This document shows positions 1 through 7,080 of a stretch of DNA of 64,000 nucleotides, in pieces. The position numbers were made by a program, and so were the translations under genes. This DNA is from Pseudoclavibacter sp. RFBB5 (lineage in GTDB: Bacteria > Actinomycetota > Actinomycetes > Actinomycetales > Microbacteriaceae). Position 1 is the first letter of the stretch, and each line of letters opens with the position of its first letter. The stretch is from NCBI RefSeq assembly GCF_002931555.1, contig NZ_PSTZ01000007.1:62001-126000 (forward strand), written 5' to 3'. The notes beneath the pieces were generated by a model. The model saw nothing but the letters and a program-made list of their open reading frames with translations, searched no databases and was not told where the DNA came from.

Positions 1-1
1 C

Positions 2-475
2 GTCCCGGCGCTCGCCCGTCAGAGTGGCCTCGCCGTGGACCCGATCGGTCGGCTCCTCGTCGACGAAGAACTGCGCGTGCCCGCCCACCCGGAGATCTTC
101 GGGGCGGGCGACGCGGTGCGCCCACCGGCGTCAGTCGGTGCCCACCTCCGCATGGGATGCGCCGTCGCCATGCCGCTCGGCGCTCACGCAGCCGACAACA
201 TCCTCCGCGCCCTCCGCCGCGAGCCCCTGAAGTGCCTTGATGTGGGCTTCGGCGCCCAGTGCATCAGCATCGGACGGAAGGACGGGTTGATCCAGCTCCT
301 CAGCAAAGCGGACGAACCCCGACCGCTGAGGATCACCGGCAGACCCGGCGCGATCGTGAAGGAGCTCGTCTGCAGCGTCCTCGCCTACGGATCGCCCAGG
401 CGCGAACGACGCCTGCCCGGGTCGTTGATGCTCCCCTCCGGACCGAAGCGCCTGCCCGTCGGCAGGCTCGAGTGA
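2..475 (+). CDS. FAD-dependent NADH dehydrogenase-like oxidoreductase, C-terminal part
   Basis: The 5' part of this gene lies before the window; 157 residues are visible. FGAGDAVR fits the second FAD-binding signature of the pyridine nucleotide-disulfide oxidoreductase family, in which the Asp binds the FAD ribityl chain. Downstream, CISIGRKDGLIQ resembles the (C/V)SLGRRDG segment of type II NADH dehydrogenase-like proteins. Such enzymes pass electrons from NAD(P)H through FAD to quinone or another small acceptor at the inner face of the membrane. The electron acceptor cannot be read from this fragment. The reading frame is open from the first base, so the coding region certainly continues upstream. 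Confidence 0.75.
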   Translation, partial: VPALARQSGLAVDPIGRLLVDEELRVPAHPEIFGAGDAVRPPASVGAHLRMGCAVAMPLGAHAADNILRALRREPLKCLDVGFGAQCISIGRKDGLIQLLSKADEPRPLRITGRPGAIVKELVCSVLAYGSPRRERRLPGSLMLPSGPKRLPVGRLE

Positions 476-503
476 GCACGGCGCCCGAGCGCAGTTTCCC
501 GCT

Positions 504-618
504 TCAGATGACGCCACTCGAGTGCATGAGCAGGTCGGGGGAGCACGAGCCCGAGATGAGGTCGGCGTCGTTCTGGGCGACCAGCTCGGTGAACACCCCC
601 TTCACGATCTCGCCGGTC
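504..618 (-). other. Possible gene remnant or tiny ORF downstream of the cyclase gene
   Basis: After the stop of the cyclase-family gene, another reverse frame reads about 37 codons with almost only G or C in third position, ending LISGSCSPDLLMHSSGVI and a TGA at 504-506. The run looks more protein-like than its alternative frames, but there is no ATG start or ribosome binding site; a GTG could begin a peptide of about 33 residues. I do not recognise the sequence. It may be the tail of a deleted gene. Confidence 0.2.
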
Positions 619-1291
619 AGGCGCGGTGCATCACGACCGCCCGAACCGGGGACCCGTCGAGGCCCGTGAACGGCAGCGGCAGGGCCGAGATCCAGGGGCC
701 ACGCGCTGGGTCGATGGCGGAGAGGTTCGTGAGGTTCTCGATGATGACGCCGCCGGCGCCCAGGAAGACCTCGTGGAACGGCAGCTCGGCAGACTCCGCG
801 GTCGGGTCCGTTCGGTCCGGACTGAGGGTGTCGACACCGACGACCGTCACGCCCGCAGCACGCAGCCGCTCGGCGATCGCGACGTCGAGGTAGGGATGCT
901 CGAGGTAGTCCGGCTGCCCGAACCGCGCTGACCAGTCCGTTCTGAAGACGACGATCGCGCCAGGCTGCACCGCATCGAGCTGCGAGGCGACCTCGGCGAG
1001 CGCGATCCGACGCGAGGGAGCCGCAATTGCCGTCACGTCGACGAGGTGCAGCGGCGCGACGAGCCGAGCGAGGTCGAGGCTGTCGACGGTGTCTCCGCCG
1101 GCGATCGAATGCGAGGGTGCATCCAGGTGCGTGCCCGCGTGCGTGCCGAGCTGAAGACCATGGACGACGACCCCGTGCTCGGCCAGCGAGGTGGCGGGCG
1201 CGATCCGCACCTCCGGGTCGCCGGGGTAGATCTGCATCCCAGAGGCGAGCGGATGCGTGAGGTCGACGAGCTTCCGATGCGGTTGCGACAT
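617..1291 (-). CDS. Cyclase family protein (kynurenine formamidase-like metal hydrolase)
   Basis: This 224-residue protein belongs to the cyclase family, which includes kynurenine formamidase and isatin hydrolase. The metal-binding signature appears as HAGTHLDAPSH near residue 52, preceded by the typical opening LVDLTHPL and followed by the core segment VVFRTDW. Members hydrolyse amide or lactam bonds of small molecules using a divalent metal. No kynurenine-pathway gene lies nearby, so the substrate is unknown. The gene appears leaderless: TAAGGT ends 6 bases before the ATG and there is no Shine-Dalgarno sequence. Confidence 0.8.
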   Translation of the reverse strand: MSQPHRKLVDLTHPLASGMQIYPGDPEVRIAPATSLAEHGVVVHGLQLGTHAGTHLDAPSHSIAGGDTVDSLDLARLVAPLHLVDVTAIAAPSRRIALAEVASQLDAVQPGAIVVFRTDWSARFGQPDYLEHPYLDVAIAERLRAAGVTVVGVDTLSPDRTDPTAESAELPFHEVFLGAGGVIIENLTNLSAIDPARGPWISALPLPFTGLDGSPVRAVVMHRA

Positions 1292-1297
1292 GGGGCC

Positions 1298-1303
1298 ACC
1301 TTA
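1298..1303 (-). promoter_or_regulatory. -10 element of the cyclase gene (leaderless)
   Basis: On the reverse strand TAAGGT lies 6 bases before the ATG at 1291, so transcription should begin at or next to the start codon. No good -35 match was found. Confidence 0.5.
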
Positions 1304-1380
1304 GGCACCGACGGCCGTCCCGCGAGGCGCTGCGCCTTCCGCGGCCGGCACGGGTTGCGTGCGCGTGGAAGGCTTGGCGC

Positions 1381-1803
1381 ATGGACTTGGAGGTGTCGCG
1401 CTCGCTCACGATTCCGGCCGCGGAGCTCGGCTGGCGGTTCTCGCGATCCTCAGGGCCGGGCGGGCAGCATGTCAACACCACCGACAGTCGCGTCGAGCTC
1501 TCCTGGAACATCAGCGAATCCCTGGTGCTGACCGATGACCGGCGCCGGATGCTCCTGGATCGCCTCGGGAAGCGCCTCGTCGACGGCGTGCTCACGGTTG
1601 CCTCCTCCGAACGGCGCTCGCAGCTCCGCAACCGGGAGGCGGCGCTCGAGAAGCTCGCGAACCTCGTGCGCGAAGGCCTCGCCCCGCCCGGACCGAAGCG
1701 TCGGGCGACGAAGCCGACGAAGGGCTCGCAGCGGCGGAGGCTCGAATCGAAGGGCCAGCGCTCCGCGACCAAGGCGCAACGCAGGCGTCCGGCCGCCGAC
1801 TAA
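1381..1803 (+). CDS. arfB: Alternative ribosome-rescue aminoacyl-tRNA hydrolase ArfB
   Basis: The 140-residue product has the release-factor catalytic loop SSGPGGQHVN, with the GGQ that cleaves peptidyl-tRNA, at residues 23-32. It ends in a highly basic tail (KRRATKPTKGSQRRR and beyond). In ArfB (YaeJ) such a tail enters the empty mRNA channel of stalled ribosomes. The length matches the family, and the codon-recognition domain of true release factors is absent. Role: rescue of ribosomes stalled on nonstop mRNA, independent of tmRNA. A GGAAGG ribosome binding site precedes the ATG. It stands alone between the cyclase gene, which is divergent, and the permease operon. Confidence 0.93.
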   Translation: MDLEVSRSLTIPAAELGWRFSRSSGPGGQHVNTTDSRVELSWNISESLVLTDDRRRMLLDRLGKRLVDGVLTVASSERRSQLRNREAALEKLANLVREGLAPPGPKRRATKPTKGSQRRRLESKGQRSATKAQRRRPAAD

Positions 1804-1999
1804 GACGGCGACCGAAGCCCACGGTCGTCCGGGCGAATCGCCCCTCAAGAACCGAAACTTGTTCGATTGTTCCCTGGACGAGACTCGGGCAGCGGGTGTT
1901 TCCTTGGTGTAGAGCGGCGGCCGCAGTGCGGCAGTCGCATGCATCATCGCCGTGCGACACCTGCGCAGCAGGGCACGCCAAGTCCAAGGGAGCACTTGA

Positions 2000-2416
2000 A
2001 TGTCGACCACACCTACACACGACGTGGTGCTCGACGCCGCCGACGCCATCATCGACGCGTTCCGCGCCACGGACACCGAGGCGTACTTCGCCGGGTTCGC
2101 GCCCGACGCGTCGTTCATCTTCCACCCGGAGCCCGCGCGGCTCGACTCGCGCGCCGAGTACGAAGCGCTGTGGGCGGGCTGGATCGCGGGCGGCTGGCGG
2201 GTCACCTCCTGCGCATCCACCGACCGCCTCGTGCAGGTCTTCCCGGGCGGCGCGGTCTTCAGCCACACGGTTGCGACCAGCATCGACTCGGCCGACGGCC
2301 CCGACTCGTACCTCGAGCGGGAGAGCATCGTCTTCACGGTCGGCGACGACGGATCCCTCCTCGCGATCCACGAGCACCTGTCCGCGCCGACGACGGACAC
2401 GGAGGCCACCTCATGA
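2000..2416 (+). CDS. NTF2-like (SnoaL-fold) protein
   Basis: This 138-residue protein has the pattern of the NTF2/SnoaL superfamily: an N-terminal helix (DAADAIIDAFRATDTEAYFAGFAPDASFIFHP) followed by beta strands with aromatic positions. This fold forms a cone-shaped pocket used by small isomerases, dehydratases or ligand-binding proteins. The start follows an AAGGGAG ribosome binding site. The stop overlaps the start of the next gene as ATGA, so it is translationally coupled to an NCS1 permease. It may act on, or bind, the permease substrate. No specific reaction can be assigned. Confidence 0.75.
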   Translation: MSTTPTHDVVLDAADAIIDAFRATDTEAYFAGFAPDASFIFHPEPARLDSRAEYEALWAGWIAGGWRVTSCASTDRLVQVFPGGAVFSHTVATSIDSADGPDSYLERESIVFTVGDDGSLLAIHEHLSAPTTDTEATS

Positions 2417-3837
2417 CCGGGCCGAAGACCATGGCCCTGAACCTCGACGGCCAGGACGACTCGGCCGGCCCCGTCCGCGGCACGCAGTCGCTCATCCGCA
2501 TCGCCCTCATCTGGCTCGCCGCGAACCTCGTCGTCACGACGCTCCTCACGGGCACGCTCTTCGTGCCGGGCGTCTCGTTCGGCACGGCAACCGGCATGAT
2601 CGTGCTCGGCACGCTCCTCGGCGTCATCGTGCTCGTGCTCATCGGCAACATGGGCACCCGCACGGGCCTGCCGACGATGGCCCTCACGCGCGGTGCGTTC
2701 GGCATCCGCGGCAGCCTCGTGCCGGCGGCCTCCAACCTCATCGTGCTCATGGGGTGGAGCTGGGTGCAGGCGATGCTCGCCGGCGTCACCGTCGACTACC
2801 TCGTGTTCGAGGCGACGGGCTTCTCGAACCCGATGCTGTTCTCCGCCATCTGCCAGGGCATCGTCGTCGTGCTCGCGATCTTCGGCCACACGGGCATCTC
2901 GCGCGTCGAACCGTGGCTGGCGCTCGTGATCCTGGTCGTGATGGGCTTCGTGTTCGCAGCGGCGTTCGGCGCGTTCAGCCCCGGAGACTTCGCGGCGATG
3001 ACCGTGGATGCGGAGCTCGGCGGCACCGCGTTCATCACCCTCGACCTGGTCATCGCGACGGCGATCTCGTGGACCGTCCTCTCCGCCGACATGAACCGGC
3101 ACGCGAAGAACAGCGTCGCCGGAGTCATCGGCTCAGGAGTCGGCTACACGCTCTCGACCACGATCGCCATGTTCCTCGGCCTCGTCGCCTTCAGCGTCGT
3201 GCTCCTTCGCGGCGGCGAGGCGATCGCGTTCGACCCGACCGTCATCGTCGCCGAGTTCGGCTGGCCGCTCGGCATCGCCATCTTCCTGTCGGTCATGGCG
3301 ACCAACACCATGGTCGTCTTCGGCATGGTCACCTCGGTCATCAACGCGCAGTCGAAGTGGCACCTGCGCTTCCTGCCGACCGCGATCATCCTCGGCATCA
3401 TCTCGATCATCGGGTCCACGTTCCTCGGCCTGCTGAACCAGTTCACCGACTTCCTGTTCATCATCAGCGCGTTCTTCGTGCCCGTCTTCGCGATCATGAT
3501 CGCCGACTACTACCTGCTGAAGCGCCGCAGCTACTCGCGGCAGATCCTGCAGGAGCGGCGCGAGAGCCGCTACTGGTACATGCGCGGCATCAACTGGGTG
3601 GCCGTGGCCGTATGGATCGTCGGAGCGGCCCTCTCCTACGTGCTCGCGTACGTCGCGCCGAGCCCCATCGGCGCGAACATCCCGGCCTTCGCGGTGAGCT
3701 TCGCCCTCTACCTTGGCCTCACCTGGGCGCTGCGCGGCGTGAAGCCGCTCGCGCTCGCCGATCCGCGCGACGCCATCAAGGCGGGGCACCTGCTCGACGA
3801 GGAGGAAGAGGCGGGGGAGCCGACGCGGGGCCGCTGA
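2413..3837 (+). CDS. NCS1-family permease (purine/cytosine/allantoin-type)
   Basis: A 474-residue integral membrane protein with about twelve hydrophobic segments. The opening GTQSLIRIALIWLAANLVV, the GTRTGLPTMALTRGAFG segment after the second helix, and the cytoplasmic YYLLKRRSY near the C terminus are characteristic of the NCS1 transporter family (cytosine, purine, allantoin, hydantoin and thiamine carriers), which use cation symport. The tail is acidic (DEEEEAGE). The start overlaps the stop of the NTF2-like gene (ATGA). The coupled NTF2-like protein suggests a dedicated substrate, but no nucleobase-degradation gene is adjacent. The substrate is undetermined. Confidence 0.85.
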   Translation: MTGPKTMALNLDGQDDSAGPVRGTQSLIRIALIWLAANLVVTTLLTGTLFVPGVSFGTATGMIVLGTLLGVIVLVLIGNMGTRTGLPTMALTRGAFGIRGSLVPAASNLIVLMGWSWVQAMLAGVTVDYLVFEATGFSNPMLFSAICQGIVVVLAIFGHTGISRVEPWLALVILVVMGFVFAAAFGAFSPGDFAAMTVDAELGGTAFITLDLVIATAISWTVLSADMNRHAKNSVAGVIGSGVGYTLSTTIAMFLGLVAFSVVLLRGGEAIAFDPTVIVAEFGWPLGIAIFLSVMATNTMVVFGMVTSVINAQSKWHLRFLPTAIILGIISIIGSTFLGLLNQFTDFLFIISAFFVPVFAIMIADYYLLKRRSYSRQILQERRESRYWYMRGINWVAVAVWIVGAALSYVLAYVAPSPIGANIPAFAVSFALYLGLTWALRGVKPLALADPRDAIKAGHLLDEEEEAGEPTRGR

Positions 3838-3838
3838 C

Positions 3839-4549
3839 CTACCCGCGCAACCGCGGGTCGTCCGTCGGGTCGGCGTACGGCTCCGCGCATCCGTTCGTGG
3901 ATGCGCCAGCCTGGTACTCGAAGTGCCACGGCTCGTTGAGGTACGTCAGGCACAGCCCGTAGCTGGCGCCGTTGGTGGCGAGCCAGTCGGATGCGCCGTT
4001 GCCTTCCACATCGACGGCGTCGCCCGACACGTGGAGCGACGTCTCGGGCGAGGCGACCCACCGCGACGCCTCGTCCTCTGAGCCGTATTCGGCGACCGCA
4101 TCCTGCAGCAGCTGCTCCTGGAGCTCGACGGAGCGCCAGCCGCTGTTGACCATGACGGACACGCCCGCCGACTGCGCGTCGCGCGTCGCTGCCTGGAGCG
4201 CATCACGCAGCTCGGGAGACAGCTTGCCGATGCCCGCGTACTCGGTGTCAAAGGCGGTCGTGCCGAACTGGAGGCGCCCGTCTGGGTTCTCGGCGTCGTC
4301 TGTCTCCGAGACAGGTGAGTCGCCGGTCTCGACAGGCCCGAGGTCTGAGGGTTCCGCGAGCACCGTGTCCTGCACCGGCAGCTCGGTGTGCGACGCCGTC
4401 GTCTCACCGAGCTGCGCCGAGAACAGCGCGACTCCGAGGCCTGCGAGGGCGACGAGGGATGCACCGCCGAGCAACAGTCGCACGCCTCGCTTGCGAGGTG
4501 GCTGGTCGTCGTCGGTGCGCTGGTGGCGGGTCGGGCTGGTGAGCGTCAT
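3839..4549 (-). CDS. VanY-type D-alanyl-D-alanine carboxypeptidase (peptidase M15B)
   Basis: The 236-residue product has one N-terminal membrane segment at residues 23-44, an acidic extracellular stalk, and an M15B catalytic domain. VNSGWRS, SLHVSGDAVDV (zinc ligands His and Asp in the SxHxxGxAxD motif) and EPWHFE (third ligand His) are all present, so the enzyme should be active. It would remove the terminal D-Ala from peptidoglycan stem peptides outside the cell. The ATG at 4549 was chosen because the domain and membrane segment follow it and a longer start adds only arginine-rich residues. It is divergent from a VanR/VanS-type two-component system, its likely regulator. Confidence 0.88.
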   Translation of the reverse strand: MTLTSPTRHQRTDDDQPPRKRGVRLLLGGASLVALAGLGVALFSAQLGETTASHTELPVQDTVLAEPSDLGPVETGDSPVSETDDAENPDGRLQFGTTAFDTEYAGIGKLSPELRDALQAATRDAQSAGVSVMVNSGWRSVELQEQLLQDAVAEYGSEDEASRWVASPETSLHVSGDAVDVEGNGASDWLATNGASYGLCLTYLNEPWHFEYQAGASTNGCAEPYADPTDDPRLRG

Positions 4550-4603
4550 GCGACAAGTCCACGTGCGCGCACGTTGCCGGGGTGTTGCCTCTTTCGCATA
4601 CGC

Positions 4604-4629
4604 CGGCAATATGCCGCGGCTCGTATCAT
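4604..4629 (+). promoter_or_regulatory. Shared divergent promoter region: dyad and -10 element
   Basis: The 86 bases between the carboxypeptidase and regulator genes hold the dyad CGGCAATATGCCG (4604-4616) and a TATCAT -10 hexamer (4624-4629) that ends 6 bases before the ATG of the response regulator. The regulator mRNA is therefore probably leaderless. The dyad may be the regulator's own binding site; this is inference. Confidence 0.45.
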
Positions 4630-4635
4630 CGGCAC

Positions 4636-5331
4636 ATGCGTGTGCTGCTGGTGGAGGACGAGCCCTACATGGCGGAGGCGATCCGCGACGGGCTGCGCCT
4701 CGAGGCGATCGCCGCCGACATTGCCGGCGACGGGCACGCCGCGCTCGAGCTGCTGAGCGTCAACGACTACGACGTCGCCGTCCTCGACCGTGACATCCCT
4801 GGCCCCTCCGGCGACGAGGTCGCCAAGCGCATCGTCGCGTCGAACAGCGGCGTGCTCATCCTCATGCTCACGGCCGCCGACCGCCTCGATGACAAGGCGT
4901 CCGGCTTCGAGCTCGGCGCCGACGACTACCTCACGAAGCCCTTCGAGCTGCAGGAGCTCGTGCTCCGGCTGCGCGCCCTCAACCGCCGCCGCGCGCACAG
5001 CCGCCCGCCCATCCACGAGATCGCTGGCCTGAAGCTCGACCCGTTCCGCCGCGAGGTGTACCGCGACGGACGCTACGTCGCGCTGACGCGCAAGCAGTTC
5101 GCGGTGCTCGAGGTGCTCATGAGCGCGGGCGGGGGAGTGATCAGCGCCGAGGAGCTGCTCGAGAAGGCGTGGGATGAGAACGCCGACCCGTTCACGAACG
5201 CCGTCCGCATCACCGTCTCCGCCCTGCGCAAGCGCCTCGGCGAGCCCTGGCTCATCATGACCGTGCCCGGTGTCGGCTACCGCATCGACGCCGAAGCGAA
5301 CTCGGTGCTCGACGAGGACGACCAGCGGTGA
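4636..5331 (+). CDS. OmpR-family response regulator (VanR-like)
   Basis: A 231-residue regulator with a receiver domain and a winged-helix DNA-binding domain. Acidic pocket residues lie in LLVEDEP, the phosphoacceptor is Asp51 in VAVLDRDIPG, and the conserved Lys lies in LTKPFE. The C-terminal domain carries LTRKQFAVLEVL and ends in the winged-helix hairpin VPGVGYRI. The N-terminal half resembles actinobacterial VanR-like regulators. The ATG at 4636 sits 6 bases after a -10 element with no ribosome binding site, so translation is probably leaderless. Its stop overlaps the GTG of the kinase gene (GTGA). It probably controls the neighbouring VanY-type carboxypeptidase and VanZ-like genes in response to cell-wall stress. 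Confidence 0.9.
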   Translation: MRVLLVEDEPYMAEAIRDGLRLEAIAADIAGDGHAALELLSVNDYDVAVLDRDIPGPSGDEVAKRIVASNSGVLILMLTAADRLDDKASGFELGADDYLTKPFELQELVLRLRALNRRRAHSRPPIHEIAGLKLDPFRREVYRDGRYVALTRKQFAVLEVLMSAGGGVISAEELLEKAWDENADPFTNAVRITVSALRKRLGEPWLIMTVPGVGYRIDAEANSVLDEDDQR

Positions 5332-6470
5332 CCCGGCAGCGCGGGCTCAGCGTGCGGCTGAAGCTCGCCCTGAGCTACGCCGGCTTCCTCATGATCGCCG
5401 GCGCGCTGCTGCTCGCCGTCGTCTACGCGTTCCTGCTCCGCTACGTGCCCGCCGAGGCGATGGCCAGCGAGTGGACGTTCTTCCCCGGCCGCACCGACCT
5501 CGTGCGCGCGTTCGTTCCCGCCGCGGCGTGGGCACTGCTGTTCCTGCTCGTCTTCGCGCTCGTCGGCGGCTGGTTCCTCGCCGGGCGGATGCTCGCCCCG
5601 CTCACCCGCATCACCTCCGCGACGCGGGCCGCCGCGGCCGGGTCGCTGTCGCACCGCATCCGCCTCTACGGGAAGAGCGACGAGTTCACCGAGCTGGCCG
5701 ACAGCTTCGACGCGATGCTCGCGCAGCTCGAGGCGCACGTCGCCCAGCAGCAGCGGTTCGCCGCGAACGCCTCGCACGGGCTGCGCACGCCGCTCGCCAT
5801 CTCGCAGACGCTCCTCGACGTGGCCCGCAAGGACCCGGACCACGACCACGACGAGGTCCTCGGGCGCCTGCATTCGGTGAACGCCCGCGCCATCGAGCTG
5901 ACCGAGGCGCTGCTGGTGCTGAGCCGCACCGAGCACGGCACCTTCGCGACCGAGCGCGTCGACCTGTCGCTCGTCGCCGAGGAGGCCGCCGAGACGCTGC
6001 TGCCGCTCGCCGAGAAGCGCGGCGTCGCCATCGAGACGGCGGGGGAGGCCGCGACCACGATCGGCTCGCCCGCGCTCATCTCGCTGCTCACCACGAACCT
6101 GCTGCACAACGCGATCGTGCACAACCTGGCGCAGGGCGGCTCGGTCACCCTCACGACGAGTTCGGCGACGGATGCGGTGGTCGCGACGACTGCTGCGGCT
6201 GCGGCTGTTCTCGTCGTCGAGAACTCCGGCAGCTCGATCGGCGACGACCTGCTTGCCACGCTGACGGAGCCGTTCCAGCGAGGCGAGCAGCGTGCGCGCA
6301 GCGACCACGCCGGTGTCGGGCTTGGGCTGGCGATCGTGAAGAGCGTCGTCAAGGCGCACGGCGGGTCCATGCGGCTCGCGGCGCGAGACGGCGGCGGGCT
6401 GCGCGTGACCGTGCGGCTGCCGCTTGCCACCGATGCCGCGACGGGCGCACCGGCGGGCGGCAGCGCCTAG
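5328..6470 (+). CDS. Sensor histidine kinase (VanS-like)
   Basis: A 380-residue membrane kinase starting with GTG. Two membrane segments (about residues 12-38 and 62-85) flank a short extracellular loop. A HAMP linker follows, then a HisKA domain with His150 in ASHGLRTPLA, an N-box HNAIVHN, and a G-box GVGLGLAIV. The residue after the phospho-accepting His is Gly instead of the usual Glu or Asp, which normally assists phosphotransfer and phosphatase activity. An alanine-rich stretch near residue 290 sits in the ATPase domain. The start overlaps the regulator stop. The 3' end overlaps the converging vanZ-like gene by 4 bases. Confidence 0.88.
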   Translation: MTRQRGLSVRLKLALSYAGFLMIAGALLLAVVYAFLLRYVPAEAMASEWTFFPGRTDLVRAFVPAAAWALLFLLVFALVGGWFLAGRMLAPLTRITSATRAAAAGSLSHRIRLYGKSDEFTELADSFDAMLAQLEAHVAQQQRFAANASHGLRTPLAISQTLLDVARKDPDHDHDEVLGRLHSVNARAIELTEALLVLSRTEHGTFATERVDLSLVAEEAAETLLPLAEKRGVAIETAGEAATTIGSPALISLLTTNLLHNAIVHNLAQGGSVTLTTSSATDAVVATTAAAAAVLVVENSGSSIGDDLLATLTEPFQRGEQRARSDHAGVGLGLAIVKSVVKAHGGSMRLAARDGGGLRVTVRLPLATDAATGAPAGGSA

Positions 6471-6970
6471 CTGAACGCCGAGCGCCGCACGCTCGGCGCG
6501 ACGACCGCGGCACCGATCAGCGCGCCGACCGTGTTCGCGATGATGTCGCTCGTGTCGAAGCTGCCGACGGCAAGCGCGAACTGGGTGGTCTCCATGGCGA
6601 GGCTCGCGAACCCGGCCGCGAAGAACGTCTTCGGGCCGGGCGACCGACGCCACAGGTAGCCCGTGCAGAGGCCGAACGGGATGAAGACGGCGACGTTCGC
6701 GAGCACCTCGAGCGGCAGGCTCGCCGCGTACCCCTCACTCGCGACGAACGGGACGAGCTTGAGTGCCCGCATCTCACCCCATCCGACGAACGGGGCCTCG
6801 AGCTTCCACACGATGAGCCACGTGAGCATCACCAGGTACGCGACGAAGAGCACGGCCACGAGGAAGCGCGGCGCGCGCGACGGGCGACGCGTCCGCGGCT
6901 GGCGCTGGGCGCTGACGAACGCCCCGGTCGTCGGGAGTTCGAGGGTCTGGTCTGCGCGGCTGTAGCTCAT
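6467..6970 (-). CDS. VanZ-like family membrane protein
   Basis: A 167-residue protein with about four membrane segments. NVAVFIPFGL, the later TTQF (helix: AMETTQFALAVG), and SDIIANTVGALIG are hallmarks of the VanZ family, whose founder gives low-level teicoplanin resistance through an unknown mechanism. The ATG at 6970 was chosen because a GAGAGG ribosome binding site precedes it; an upstream extension is arginine-rich and has no site. It converges on the VanS-like kinase with overlapping stop codons (CTAG). Together with the VanY-type gene it suggests a cell-wall homeostasis locus. Confidence 0.85.
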   Translation of the reverse strand: MSYSRADQTLELPTTGAFVSAQRQPRTRRPSRAPRFLVAVLFVAYLVMLTWLIVWKLEAPFVGWGEMRALKLVPFVASEGYAASLPLEVLANVAVFIPFGLCTGYLWRRSPGPKTFFAAGFASLAMETTQFALAVGSFDTSDIIANTVGALIGAAVVAPSVRRSAFS

Positions 6971-7080
6971 GGCTACAGCCTCTCGAGGGGCGTGTTGCGG
7001 GAGCGTATGCGGGTTTCGATACGCGGACGATACCCGCCTGGTCGGCGGATTCGACAGGCGACGGGCCGCGCTCGCCATTC

